A stretch of DNA of 64,000 bases from Nocardia altamirensis NBRC 108246 (GTDB taxonomy: Bacteria; Actinomycetota; Actinomycetes; Mycobacteriales; Mycobacteriaceae): NCBI RefSeq assembly GCF_001612685.1, contig NZ_BDAY01000005.1, positions 186,001-250,000 on the forward strand. Direction: 5' to 3'. The notes under the pieces are model-generated. The model was not told the origin of the DNA. It saw only the letters and a program-made list of their open reading frames with translations, and did not search any database. Every line of letters starts with the position of its first letter. Position 1 is the stretch's first letter. Positions 9,501 to 16,126 of the stretch are shown piece by piece. The position numbers and the translations under genes are program-made.

Positions 9501-10209
9501 CGACGCCCGCGTCGGATCCGAGGAAGAAGAAGCAGCGCTCAATATATTCCTGCTCCGTTTCGATCATATTTCGCGGGCAGCAGCACGTCGCTGGGTCTAC
9601 GACCGCACAAGACAGGACAATATCGAGCAGATTTCCCGCATCCGGTTCGTGCGGGCTATGCGATCCCACATACCGTCCCGAGCCTTTGCTCCGATCGCAT
9701 GGGGTATTTGCCGCAATGTCGCGTTCGAAGACTATCTCGAGGTGAAATTTCCGCATCTCAGCCGGGCGGATCGAAGATTTGTGCAACCGGTCGACAAATA
9801 TATCGCGGCCAATTATCAGGAAGGCCGCGGCGAACCACACGATATCGAGATCGCCCAAGCTCTCGGCCTGACCGTGGCAGACGTGACCCTCGCACAAGAG
9901 TTGATGGCACGGAGGTCGGTCTCCACCGACTTGCCCGTGTTCGATGGGCCGAGCAGCGTCAGCGTAGCGAGCAACATCAGTGACCCGGATCGCCCGCAGG
10001 AGAACGTCATTCTGCAGAACACCATCCGAACCAGCCTCGCCGATCTGCCGGACGCCGACGTCGCGGTCGAACTCGTCGAGCTGTGCTTCATCGAAGGCGC
10101 GCTGGTCACCGAAGCTGCTGCGCAGCTACAGATCCCACTCGAGCGCGCACAGGAACTACTCGACTTGGCCGCCGAACGTCTCCGTGCCGCCTACGGCGAG
10201 TTGGAATGA
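514..10209 (+). CDS. Giant multidomain protein: WXG100/CpnT-like N-terminus, candidate Cys-His-Asp domain, sigma-70-like repeats and sigma-factor-like C-terminus
   Basis: A single uninterrupted frame of about 3,231 residues. ATG 514 is preferred over in-frame ATG 475 because GAGG lies 5 bases upstream of it. Residues about 1-290 resemble the WXG100-like N-terminal domain of CpnT-type type VII secretion substrates, with small hydrophobic Ala/Gly-rich helices. Residues about 340-730 are Gly- then Pro-rich linker with a repeated IPSAHR phrase. Residues 730-1740 are charged and helical. Residues 1740-1930 contain GTCWVAAVD (Cys1745), then His1892 and Asp1899, a possible papain-fold protease or deamidase. 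Residues 1934-2309 hold four repeats of about 90 residues resembling sigma-70 region 4. Two repeats of about 150 residues start at 2599 and 2827, each with RMDPAGE. Residues about 3000-3231 follow sigma region 2-3-4 order. Gene and layout are certain; function is inferred. An exported effector or an internal regulator both remain possible, and no immunity gene is apparent next to it. Confidence 0.8.
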   Translation: MSPSVVDFAEAAVFGGEFPKGDPTALRRLAAAWRAQAADCVGVQSAVANLVHRLQGSVHQSSDFGTAAVESGRQVSAGSAELSTYCTAVADWLDGLANDVEKAQQEMLLMLLTVLAVGANAASVLRAQAQFVTLLEGLISRIGIQSAAMASARAGLVAIEGLVFGSVQAGVDLGLQAVQPTRRTIDWTSVVAAGMSGAGSAVAGSAGGLLAERLLVDRALPGWRRTVLVGGTAGVFGAFGATAGVSAVTGQFDVTPMHIVSGALLGSAAHAIATSRAADTTSPATERIDSLGVEQLSADAEPNVVLDRLSRSNEIAALDELRSLAQATDPVVEFIGPGSRIRPAGGESGGDGHGGGFATEDGGGAPQPWWPGGVYGDGGMTAPGRAGLVPAGGSGGEARFVPDRGGFGSFVRGGDGSVDLGPGRIPGSLTAQEGVIFDGSIGKPITANARQAVLEQAPDIGDWRPPGADPTGNPAAEFARMAEAEALSQLAELSSAPRPTAETAGPRPAETAGLAEPGGRSVNETPSTFGELPTPPSENALPEPIPSAHRAGPEPNSVPDPAPGTSPHGPEPIPSAHRSGHGPNSVPDPSPHGTAGAAEPAWSAPAQPGGPVIPDAHRPDAPKPPTPPTLDPTDPNPHVIIAPTEISDPSKIDRTPPPIGDPPTVSPSMPYPSVDEPLMAAEGTPPPHPEDDGPDDAASNADGTASSADNVGGSAADDARTGEPGAADAPPLDNLQAIRADVFAELSQARTVLDNFGPAFGIDPNQPLSQADRSQLQDALGDLRDDLRALGFTAEDMADVARAVEKRDAVIADATELDPTAVVREFVLAHAVADSLDTAEALAALVVQIDSFVQAVTRMVTLRTRAERLLADRSRHLERLGNPNPDEVKRQYVATRARLLELLPAGDTSLRIADIAQHPERYPLAVVELAEHLRELGEDVRAADILADCDDHLSDVRVDAHEVDAIAIDLRRRSTWLTNLTAEIRNQTTRLGFGDIRPDTVGHLNVERALAQAQADAAALGGPPDARIRDLRRLSEALRYWKELRAQQTEAYRFLRNAIGTPVPMIGDSIGTTLTEHARAARAQIPLWRSAIARSLAAEGSSIEVDQVLPSSSPTRVRWADRLADARERLAEQLTAAGLVELFPEDLEDPLRIAEATRRIEASRPDAALDGALGAFTIAFAAMHAVEEHDRFVTRVTVLVLLDRARAQLRGEFDRAVDGHAEIGDRLLWVAALVRGLERHAAQIDTLASAPILPGTDPDFIDWISAQYDIPHEELRPGLPTQERLDQRSAEVRTRLAALLGVDPHTIATELTNSLLADEVPELPPADRLALPNPFTVSSLLDAVQGTGQVDEATWQRTRDLLLPKVAAEFEVLRTLTEWGAAHYRRDLELARANHEFDVELADVMHEITGERPRFVDPGAAQRSERIGHHLDELYRQVTAQAFHYVDTNRITPAHAMAPDSAELRQVDDLLEQTRERVARHKSVDIASVTRSQVEIWLHAAGRAESDDPDRIDTLALCADLYRAKDLATSFHRASAWARAIDATDRALEQAGRWREREMRWRQGLDWQRTFTELDSLARTLDELAERHNRRVADHQSMTALFSRSLRAIDLHRLPKFADSASYEEPLRVQRAGECEGLASALTETDLQHGVVDPAALTESWVRAIVDQLSRIDDAMLLPADYAALRHARRIETIDSLLSLVDRLSAAERDIDELTGKLDAGFTEVATRGVAAFQRHSAADIPGTCWVAAVDFAMQGRGRRPQIDVPDEIRTGSALRGIEAGDGSRWARANIRGFHDAVAAFDEVRRFGKTVVLVTDYSPIHSSLGADAATIKRDDDGQVVVGQQLPLTGPDGTLLRGPDGKVLVYTEITRGEAAVREWAARLTAESGAVTFHGWVFNSDGTPEDPVASEPDNILGHQLPRGRIHGRPTDDRTVTDAERLNQLLTRTDTLTSEESTTVFRAALLIHPDVMTRCLAALSAFERRSVEMRHLQGHSVAEIAATVGKSAVSVNNARLKGAQKLVTLLRRELAPPSMSELLARAESLTYDEATRVVTDGFVTYPQEMTRGLLRLTNLEREYLKLRFQDGRSRDEIASANDKSVPSVTKAEQLGVWQMVKWLAAEVDQPSPLALLEHSGPFARGEREFMIRDAMAVAPDAVHRCLIELTTDQQRWFELRFQQEHSRTAIAQLLGKAEWSRRNLEDATETRLISLLTTMFRPDSVRPPTRLAEHLADADTTDRRDATAAIVKAAAEHPETMQCYLAQLTERQRRSIDLQVFQDLSNQQAAAILGVDVPAARIMLSRIVRRLAGWLVTDLGPPTVLVPLESATVVDNDAASLPGAGQPTEARDPRPMDSRDPVAADAAKPIISSGEFRFRRWFRTRENRQEAGLPTQGLAQYANMRFLSEEQVRRWLAGIDADPDRLVTESETPVPHPRHFDHRHHWMVALRYYLALCVDQMDEIIDAPQGTWRAVESGDQWLTTGQLRALLRRIPDARQHYGAVALRFHPELAIAGVAHYPEGYPHIGAYLKYRRDGRENHAAEALRLSREHIRNVEAERREPSRKIVEFYLNEFPGTATYAEVAECSTELPAPVLRFPDVRDVKSLHEYQHYFGQANNLPHTAVVQLFYHGERRRGVSDDLRVLEIYDRFLHEAAPWHILAESWGYTYRMDPAGEKAPDAAQFTTLNDWLKAVRLWRRMTQQEFGSATGNSVSWATSVEKFALRPTLTALRSIRDAGIISNEILRAAIERFLQHPTEPELAARYWEFVETRALSLEENSARYQIYRRFAGNTSGEPTEHSRQRLDAFLQDGSRRRPDPTDPNLVFPHPSEARSLNEYLQNFMRGNSLSYRTVSGMFGIQFDLTRISTSPEPLALQVYDRLLHRAGPWNDIAAAWGYSHRMDPAGETRPAPAEFEFVNEWLRAMQLHHRVTMTEFESAAGHPKGRVTVTGPNRHRPSLINLRRLRDAGFITADDLEAAAICFYSDPDAPVAQPKEQEEARSIIDARVGSEEEEAALNIFLLRFDHISRAAARRWVYDRTRQDNIEQISRIRFVRAMRSHIPSRAFAPIAWGICRNVAFEDYLEVKFPHLSRADRRFVQPVDKYIAANYQEGRGEPHDIEIAQALGLTVADVTLAQELMARRSVSTDLPVFDGPSSVSVASNISDPDRPQENVILQNTIRTSLADLPDADVAVELVELCFIEGALVTEAAAQLQIPLERAQELLDLAAERLRAAYGELE

Positions 10210-10267
10210 TCCACGAACCACGTTGAGCCACATAGTTGTTGGCGTATATCAACCAGCGACCAGCCGA

Positions 10268-10744
10268 CTACTCGGCGGGCACCATCGCTGCCGCGTCGGC
10301 GCGGGCCTGGCGCATCTCTTGAATCTCGCGCTCGAAATCCGCTGCGGAGGTGAAGGATCGGTAGACCGAGGCGAAGCGGAGGTAGGCGACCTCGTCGAGA
10401 TCGCGCAGCGGGCCGAGGATCGCCAGGCCGACCTCGTGGCTCGGCACTTCGGGAGATCCCTTGGCGCGCACGGCGTCTTCCACCTTCTGCGCGAGCAGGT
10501 TCAGGGCGTCGTCGTCGACTTCACGTCCTTGGCAGGCGCGGCGCACACCGCGAATCACCTTCTCCCTGCTGAAGGGTTCGGTGACGCCGCTGCGTTTGAC
10601 CACGGACAGGATCGCGGTTTCCACCGTGCTGAACCGCCGCCCGCAGTGCGGGCAGGCGCGGCGGCGGCGGATGGCCGCACCTTCGTCGGCCTCGCGCGAG
10701 TCCACGACCCGGGAGTCGGGGTGTCGGCAGTACGGGCAATGCAT
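10268..10744 (-). CDS. nrdR: Transcriptional repressor NrdR
   Basis: A 158-residue protein, the usual family length. It starts MHCPYC and has the four-Cys zinc ribbon (CPYC and CPHC) at residues 3-35, then an ATP-cone domain ([20 protein letters not shown] onwards) that senses dATP/ATP. NrdR represses ribonucleotide reductase genes when deoxynucleotides are plentiful. The start is set by MHC plus a GAAGGA ribosome site 8-9 bases upstream; an upstream in-frame extension lacks family similarity. The tail is Ala-rich, as in other actinobacterial NrdRs. Its position near lexA is conserved in mycobacteria. Confidence 0.97.
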   Translation of the reverse strand: MHCPYCRHPDSRVVDSREADEGAAIRRRRACPHCGRRFSTVETAILSVVKRSGVTEPFSREKVIRGVRRACQGREVDDDALNLLAQKVEDAVRAKGSPEVPSHEVGLAILGPLRDLDEVAYLRFASVYRSFTSAADFEREIQEMRQARADAAAMVPAE

Positions 10745-10940
10745 CCGAGAAATCCTTCGTCGATGCGCGCGCTCGCGGCCGGCCCGGCAACCGATCGAGG
10801 TGACCGTCCCGGCGAGCACGTGTACAGGGGCCTAGACCCCGGCACCAGGTAAACCTCAGGCGATACGCGGAATACCTGCATAGCCCTTCGAGGATACCTG
10901 TCCGGATACTCAGGTTGTCTCACTCACCCTGGACCGCGGG

Positions 10941-12197
10941 TTATTCGCCGATCTGCCACTGTGCGGTCAGGTCGGCGATGAGCTCGGGCAGCCGAGGGAC
11001 CAGCCGGCCACGGGCGAGCTTGTTCCAGAACGGCTCGCCGAGCACGGCCGGGCCGAGCGCTGGGTTCAGTTCCAGGTCGACGTGCCGCGGGACGAGGTCG
11101 CCGATGAGATAGGTCCAGCGTGGCTCACGGTCGGCCCAGTTGAAGTTGGGCAGCGGGGTACGCAGCGTCATGGTGCGGCCGCCGACCTCGGCGCGCACGG
11201 TGGTCGGGGCGAAGACGCCGGGCGCCAGCACGCCCGGGACCGCGGCTTTGCCTGCGACCGTGCTCACGTAGGTGAGGACCCGGCCGATCGGCGCTCGGCC
11301 CGCCGCGGTCACGTCCCACTGGTCGGCGATCACGCGGTTCTGTTCGCGGTCGGTCATCCGGACCAGTGCGTCGATGAGGCCGTCTCGGGTGCCGCCCGCG
11401 ATTCCCTGCCAACCGGTGTGGATGTCGTCGTCGAGCACACCCGCCTCGTACATCTCGTCGATGCCGCGTATCCCCAGTGCGACATAGGCTTCGTGCATCG
11501 GGACCAGGTCGGTGAAGATGTGCTTCTGCATGATCATCAGCCGGGTCTGGTACCAGGCGACATCCTCGGCGCTGAGCCGGGAGCCTTCGGTGGCGAGCAG
11601 CCGGATGTCGTCGGGCAACATGCGCACCAACTCTTCGGGCGTGTTGCGCAGCAGATCGGCGACCGCGTTGCCGAGTTGGTTGATGCCCGGCACGTCGAGC
11701 ACCACACCCACGTCGCTCATGTCGAAGAACCCGGAGGCGAAGGAGCCGCCCGCGAGGCCCGCCAGCCCGGTCCAGTAGAAATCAGGGTGCGCGGTGGTGA
11801 GCCGCAGATAGTTGACGTACACCTGGTTGAAGGTGCGTTCGTTGGCACGGACCCCGCGCACAGGATCCCAGGTCGCGAGGTCGATGCCCGCGTTGCGGGT
11901 CGAGACGACCAGCCAGTACTGATGCAACAGCGTCGCGTACCGCCGCGGCGCCACCCCGTCGGCCCGCGCCTGCTCGAGCGCCGCGAACAACTCCGATTCA
12001 TCCAGTGGCAGTGCCGGATTCAGGCCACCACCACCCGCGCCGTCGCCGTTGACGGCGGGCAGATCCAGGTACGCGGTGTAAGCCGGCGCCGCCTGGGCGG
12101 CGGGCATCGCGCCGAACCCGATGACGAGACACAAACAGAGACAGGCGATCTGGGCGAGCGATCGGACGGAGCGCCCGACGGTGACTAGGTGTGTCAT
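10941..12197 (-). CDS. Exported protein of unknown function
   Basis: 418 residues beginning with a clear Sec signal: a short basic start, a hydrophobic core with several Cys and Leu, and a likely cleavage after AAQA near residue 36. The mature part is rich in Trp and Tyr and has no motif I recognise; phrases such as ATWDPVRGVRANERTFNQVY and NFNWADREPRWTYLIGDLVP are conspicuous. There are no predicted membrane spans after the signal, so it is probably secreted or cell-wall located. It sits between nrdR and the SOS gene cluster on the nrdR strand, about 200 bases from nrdR, and is not part of the mycobacterial order here. Function not assigned. Confidence 0.75.
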   Translation of the reverse strand: MTHLVTVGRSVRSLAQIACLCLCLVIGFGAMPAAQAAPAYTAYLDLPAVNGDGAGGGGLNPALPLDESELFAALEQARADGVAPRRYATLLHQYWLVVSTRNAGIDLATWDPVRGVRANERTFNQVYVNYLRLTTAHPDFYWTGLAGLAGGSFASGFFDMSDVGVVLDVPGINQLGNAVADLLRNTPEELVRMLPDDIRLLATEGSRLSAEDVAWYQTRLMIMQKHIFTDLVPMHEAYVALGIRGIDEMYEAGVLDDDIHTGWQGIAGGTRDGLIDALVRMTDREQNRVIADQWDVTAAGRAPIGRVLTYVSTVAGKAAVPGVLAPGVFAPTTVRAEVGGRTMTLRTPLPNFNWADREPRWTYLIGDLVPRHVDLELNPALGPAVLGEPFWNKLARGRLVPRLPELIADLTAQWQIGE

Positions 12198-12322
12198 GTG
12201 CGAAATGTCCTGAATTCGTTCGCGGGCAAAGGTGTTGCCCAGGTCACGTTTTCAGCACAATAGCAACGGGTTATATCTTGTGATCAACAAATTCGGCCAC
12301 GCTGCCTGGCCGTTTCCCACGG

Positions 12323-12844
12323 TCAGCGCGGCGCAACGGCTCCGCCGGTCCACGAGCCTGTCGGCACCGCGTCGTCGGTCAGCGACTGCCCGTCGACCAC
12401 CGCCGGCACGGTGCCGGTGGTCGTTGCCCCGCCCCAGTCGCCCGCCCGCAGGTGCGCGAGCGTGATGAGCGCAGCAACCACGAGCGCACTCAGCAGTGCC
12501 GCAACGGCGAGCACGGCGAACCCGACCTGCGCCTGCTCGACCAGTTCGCCGGGATGTGCGCCACGCACCGGACGCCGCACCGAAGTCCTTGTGCCACGGT
12601 CGTATGCGACAAGCGCTCCGGCGGGTCGTGCACCACGCGGGCGCCGGTCGACGACGGATCGATGCGCCACGTCCATGGTGCGCGACCGCGCGGTGCCGCG
12701 GTGCACGCGCGGGACAGTGTCGAAGCCGAGATCGTCCGCGGTGTCGATGTCGGCGGTGTCGAGCCCGCGCGGCTCGAGCGTCGCGCGGACGGGGTGAATC
12801 GGCGTGTCGATGTCCGTGTCGATGTCGCTGATCGCAGTGCTCAT
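12323..12844 (-). CDS. SOS-controlled single-span membrane protein in the ChiZ (Rv2719c) position, lacking LysM
   Basis: 173 residues. ATG 12844 is chosen because GGAGG stands 8 bases upstream. The N-terminal 100 residues are basic and Arg-rich (cytoplasmic by the positive-inside rule). One span follows, with a core of about 23 residues near 115-137 (VGFAVLAVAALLSALVVAAL), then only about 35 extracytoplasmic residues. In Mycobacterium tuberculosis the gene divergent from lexA is Rv2719c/ChiZ, an SOS-induced division-affecting membrane protein with a C-terminal LysM domain. Here the layout up to the span is similar but LysM is absent. Two tandem LexA boxes lie about 90-120 bases upstream. Equivalence to ChiZ is inferred from position and topology. 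Confidence 0.7.
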   Translation of the reverse strand: MSTAISDIDTDIDTPIHPVRATLEPRGLDTADIDTADDLGFDTVPRVHRGTARSRTMDVAHRSVVDRRPRGARPAGALVAYDRGTRTSVRRPVRGAHPGELVEQAQVGFAVLAVAALLSALVVAALITLAHLRAGDWGGATTTGTVPAVVDGQSLTDDAVPTGSWTGGAVAPR

Positions 12845-12935
12845 CGGACAAACCTCCGTGGTGGGTGCTCCGTCTGTGTTCGAGCTGGGCCGGTCGAGCT
12901 GAGGGTTCTTCGGTGGTGTCATTTTGTCTTGCTAT

Positions 12936-12951
12936 TCGATCAGGTGTTCGA
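12936..12951. promoter_or_regulatory. LexA (SOS) box 1
   Basis: TCGATCAGGTGTTCGA matches the actinobacterial SOS consensus TCGAAC-N4-GTTCGA with one mismatch. It lies upstream of the leftward membrane gene and directly abuts box 2, sharing base 12951. Confidence 0.75.
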
Positions 12952-12966
12952 AGAACTGATGTTCGA
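12951..12966. promoter_or_regulatory. LexA (SOS) box 2
   Basis: AAGAACTGATGTTCGA keeps the core GAAC-N4-GTTC; the first two bases differ from the consensus. Its centre is 15 bases from that of box 1, so two LexA dimers could bind side by side in front of the membrane protein gene. Confidence 0.65.
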
Positions 12967-13014
12967 TTTCTACCACGGCCCACCGACAAAGTCAGCAGAA
13001 ACGCCCGACACTCC

Positions 13015-13030
13015 TCGAACAGATGTTTGA
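13015..13030. promoter_or_regulatory. LexA (SOS) box 3, lexA autoregulation
   Basis: TCGAACAGATGTTTGA matches TCGAAC-N4-GTTCGA with one change in the right arm. It overlaps the -35 element of the lexA promoter, so bound LexA would block its own transcription. A second perfect palindrome, ATGTTTGAAACAT, overlaps its right half. Confidence 0.85.
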
Positions 13031-13055
13031 AACATCGGCGCGACCGGACTAGATT
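13027..13055 (+). promoter_or_regulatory. lexA promoter
   Basis: TTGAAA (13027-13032), a 17-base spacer and TAGATT (13050-13055) form a near-consensus housekeeping promoter pointing at lexA. The -35 hexamer lies inside the SOS box. Confidence 0.7.
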
Positions 13056-13135
13056 CGAGAGACGAAATTCAGGACAGAGCTCGCACAGATATGCCGGGCG
13101 GCGGATCAGCCCGGACACAGCAAGGAAGGGCGGTT

Positions 13136-13870
13136 GTGGTGAGGCACACAGACGACACGGGCGACGAGAGCGAAGGCGGCGCCGACTCGGCGGTAACCGG
13201 GGCGGATCTCACCGTGCGTCAGCGCAAAGTGCTGGAGGTGATCCGATCCTCGGTGAGCGAACGTGGCTACCCGCCGAGCATCAGGGAAATCGGCGACGCT
13301 GTCGGGCTGACATCCACTTCCTCGGTGGCCCATCAGCTACGCGCCTTGGAGCGCAAGGGATTCCTGCGGCGCGACCCGAATCGTCCACGCGCCGTTGACG
13401 TCCGAGGCCTCGACGAGGTGGGGCGCGCGGTCACCAGCCTGCACGTCGCCGCCGTCGACGACACCGAAAGCGGCGTCGGCGATTCCAGCAGGCCGACACC
13501 GACGTTCGTTCCGGTCCTCGGCCGGATCGCCGCCGGTGGCCCGATCCTGGCCGAGCAGGCGGTGGAGGACGTGTTCCCGCTGCCCCGCGAGCTGGTCGGC
13601 GAAGGCTCGCTGTTCCTGCTGAAGGTCGTCGGGCAGTCGATGATCGACGCGGCGATCTGCGACGGCGACTGGGTGGTCGTGCGCCAGCAGAACGTCGCCG
13701 ACAACGGTGACATCGTCGCCGCCATGATCGACGGCGAGGCGACGGTGAAGACGTTCAAGCGCACCGGCAAGGATGTCTGGCTGATGCCGCACAACCCGGT
13801 GTTCGAACCGATCCCCGGCAACGACGCGCAGATTCTCGGCAAGGTCGTCACGGTCATTCGCAAGATCTGA
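13136..13870 (+). CDS. lexA: SOS repressor LexA
   Basis: A 244-residue LexA. GTG 13136 (or the adjacent GTG 13139) follows AGGAAGGG at proper spacing; an in-frame ATG 13091 lacks a ribosome site. Residues about 25-85 are the winged helix DNA-binding domain ([24 protein letters not shown]). The self-cleavage site is the Ala-Gly pair in GRIAAGGP (about 133-134). The peptidase dyad is Ser168 in VVGQSMID and Lys205 in ATVKTFKR. On DNA damage RecA filaments stimulate cleavage and the SOS genes are induced. It is transcribed divergently from the small membrane protein and is controlled by its own box. Confidence 0.97.
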   Translation: MVRHTDDTGDESEGGADSAVTGADLTVRQRKVLEVIRSSVSERGYPPSIREIGDAVGLTSTSSVAHQLRALERKGFLRRDPNRPRAVDVRGLDEVGRAVTSLHVAAVDDTESGVGDSSRPTPTFVPVLGRIAAGGPILAEQAVEDVFPLPRELVGEGSLFLLKVVGQSMIDAAICDGDWVVVRQQNVADNGDIVAAMIDGEATVKTFKRTGKDVWLMPHNPVFEPIPGNDAQILGKVVTVIRKI

Positions 13871-13888
13871 CCGCAGGCACGACACACG

Positions 13889-13918
13889 AACGGCCGCGCG
13901 GAAATCCGTGCGGCCGTT
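13889..13918 (+). terminator. lexA terminator hairpin
   Basis: A 13-base stem (AACGGCCGCGCGG paired with CCGTGCGGCCGTT, one G-T pair) with a 4-base loop, 19 bases after the lexA stop and followed by a T/G-rich run. The stem is long and stable. Confidence 0.85.
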
Positions 13919-13981
13919 GTCGTTGCCGAGCTCACAGCACATTGCCAGACAGCACCCAGGATCCTCACCGGTGCGCCGGTC

Positions 13982-16015
13982 ATGCTTCCTGCGGTGACCA
14001 CGATCAGCGCCGAACCGGCCCTGCCCGATGCGACCGACACCACCACCGCTCCCCCACCGGCGGGCCTGCTACCGGCGCGCCGCTGGGAACGAGTGGGACT
14101 GGTCGCGCTCCTGATCGGCACCGCAGCGGCCTACCTATGGCACATCACCGTGAACGGCATGGGCAACAACTTCTACGCCGCTGCCGCCTGGGCCGGGTCG
14201 CGGAATTGGGAAGCGCTGCTGTTCGGGTCGCTCGATCCGGGCAATTTCATCACCGTCGACAAGCCACCGGTATCGCAATGGGTGATGGGTCTGTCCGGGC
14301 AGCTGTTCGGGTTCAGCAGTGCGAGCATGCTCGTCCCGCAGGCGTTGATGGCGGTCGCCGCGGTCGCGCTGCTCTATGCGGCGGTGACCCGGGCAACCGA
14401 CAGCCGGGGCGCCGGGCTGCTCGCAGGCGCGGTGCTCGCGGCGACTCCGGTGGTGGCGTTGATGTTCCGGTTCAACAACCCGGACGCGGTGATGGTGCTG
14501 CTGATGACCGCGGGCGCCTACTGCACGATCCGTGCGCTGCGCCACGCAGGCGCACGGTGGCTGATGCTGGCCGGGGTCGCGCTCGGCTTCGCCTTTCTCG
14601 CCAAGATGCTCGAAGGGCTCATGGTGCTGCCCGCGCTGGCCATCGCTTATCTACTCGTCGCGCCGACGTCACTGCGGAACCGGTTGTGGCACTTGCTCGG
14701 CGCCGCCGCGGCACTGATCGTGTCGTCCGGCTGGTATGTGCTGCTGACCATGCTGTGGCCCGCCTCGTCGCGCCCCTATCTGGCCGGCTCGACCGACAAC
14801 ACCTTCATGGATCTGGTGCTCGGCTACAACGGATTCGCACGATTCCTCGGACATAATCACCGGGGCGGCAACCATTTCGAGCTGCCACCCGGGTATGAAA
14901 TGCCGCATTCGGTAGGCACAGGCTTCGGTGGTTTCGGCGGCTTCAGCGGGTCGGGTCCGGATCGGATGTTCACCGGGGAAATCGGATTCGAGATTTCCTG
15001 GCTGCTGCCTGCCGCGCTGCTTGCCTTCGTCTTGGTGCTGATATCCCGATGGCGGGCACCACGTACCGATCAACTGCGCGGTGCGGCACTGGTTTTCGGC
15101 CTGTGGCTGGTGATCGATGGCGTCGCGTTCACCACCATGCAGGGTGGCATGCACGCGTACTACACGCTGGCGATCGGGCCTGCGGTGGCGGGGATGTTCA
15201 CGCTTGGCGTGTACGAGGCGTGGCGACGGCGTGACGAGGCATTCGGCCGGATCGGTGCTGCCGCACTGGTTCTCGCGACCGGCGGCTGGGCGTTCGTGCT
15301 ACTGCAGCGCAATGCGGAATGGCTGCCGTGGCTGCGCTGGACGCTGCTCTTGGTCGCCGCACTCGCGGCACTGGGCCTGCTGGCCGCCGCCTTTCCTGCG
15401 ATGTCGCGCCGGTTGCCGACCCGGGCGGTCTCGGTGCTGGTGGTCGCGGGTGTCCTGGCCGGACTCGGCGGCACCTCCGCCTACGCGGCCGCCACGCTGC
15501 CACAGGAGCACGTCGGCGGCGGTCCGTCCGTCGGTCCCGCCAAGCCCGAAAGGCCAGGCCCCACAAACCAATTCCGGCGCGCCGTCACCGCGTTCATGGA
15601 CGGCTCGACCGAACCGCAAGTGGCTGCGCTGCTGCGCGACACAACGACGACCTGGTCGGCGGCGGTGGACCGGTCCTCGGTCGCCGCGAGCCTCGAATTG
15701 GCAAGTCGCACACCGGTGATCGCCATCGGCGGCTTCACCTCCGACGACCCGGTGCCGACCCTCGCCGATTTCGAGAACCTCGTCCGCACCCGCCAGGTGA
15801 CCTACTACCTCGCGCAAGAAGTCCAGCTGCCCGACTCATGGAAGGTCACCGACCAACCGGGAGTCCTCACCGACCCCGGCCAACAGTCACCCTCGGCACC
15901 CGGCCGCTGGCGCCCCTCCGGCAACAAGGACATCGCGAATTGGGTTGCCGCCCACTACACCCCGACCTACTACGGCAACGTCGCCGTCTACAACCTCACC
16001 ACCCCACCGCACTGA
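13982..16015 (+). CDS. GT39-family polyprenol-dependent membrane glycosyltransferase, copy 1
   Basis: 677 residues with about a dozen hydrophobic spans and an extracytoplasmic C-terminal domain of about 130 residues. The first loop carries NNFYAAAAWAGSRNWEALLF and DPGNFITVDKPP, characteristic of PMT/ArnT-like GT39 enzymes, which move a sugar from a polyprenyl-phosphate donor to an acceptor on the outer face of the membrane. Acceptor and sugar cannot be read from sequence. The start has only a weak ribosome site; GTG 13994 is an alternative. A close paralogue lies about 25 kb downstream in the same orientation. A 68-base stretch (14291-14358) is identical in both, so the pair arose by duplication or is kept alike by gene conversion. 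Confidence 0.85.
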   Translation: MLPAVTTISAEPALPDATDTTTAPPPAGLLPARRWERVGLVALLIGTAAAYLWHITVNGMGNNFYAAAAWAGSRNWEALLFGSLDPGNFITVDKPPVSQWVMGLSGQLFGFSSASMLVPQALMAVAAVALLYAAVTRATDSRGAGLLAGAVLAATPVVALMFRFNNPDAVMVLLMTAGAYCTIRALRHAGARWLMLAGVALGFAFLAKMLEGLMVLPALAIAYLLVAPTSLRNRLWHLLGAAAALIVSSGWYVLLTMLWPASSRPYLAGSTDNTFMDLVLGYNGFARFLGHNHRGGNHFELPPGYEMPHSVGTGFGGFGGFSGSGPDRMFTGEIGFEISWLLPAALLAFVLVLISRWRAPRTDQLRGAALVFGLWLVIDGVAFTTMQGGMHAYYTLAIGPAVAGMFTLGVYEAWRRRDEAFGRIGAAALVLATGGWAFVLLQRNAEWLPWLRWTLLLVAALAALGLLAAAFPAMSRRLPTRAVSVLVVAGVLAGLGGTSAYAAATLPQEHVGGGPSVGPAKPERPGPTNQFRRAVTAFMDGSTEPQVAALLRDTTTTWSAAVDRSSVAASLELASRTPVIAIGGFTSDDPVPTLADFENLVRTRQVTYYLAQEVQLPDSWKVTDQPGVLTDPGQQSPSAPGRWRPSGNKDIANWVAAHYTPTYYGNVAVYNLTTPPH

Positions 16016-16022
16016 CCCTCGC

Positions 16023-16081
16023 GACGAGTGGGACATGGTGGAGGCAACACGCCGAAACGCCGCCACCATGTCCCACTCGTC
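16023..16081. repeat. Perfect 19-bp inverted repeat (dispersed palindrome type or bidirectional terminator)
   Basis: GACGAGTGGGACATGGTGG at 16023-16041 pairs perfectly with 16063-16081; the loop is 21 bases. It starts 8 bases after the GT39 stop codon. A related but less perfect structure occurs at 42559-42613 (GAGTGGGA followed by a variable centre and a GG-rich end), which suggests a dispersed repeat family as well as a terminator role. Confidence 0.8.
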
Positions 16082-16126
16082 AATTCCGGGCCGTCGTTCG
16101 GGCCGAATGTGTCGGTGGGCGGTGCG

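Noticed and set aside
514..10209. Giant gene as a polyketide or non-ribosomal peptide synthase
   Set aside because: No ketosynthase, adenylation, condensation or carrier motifs are present.
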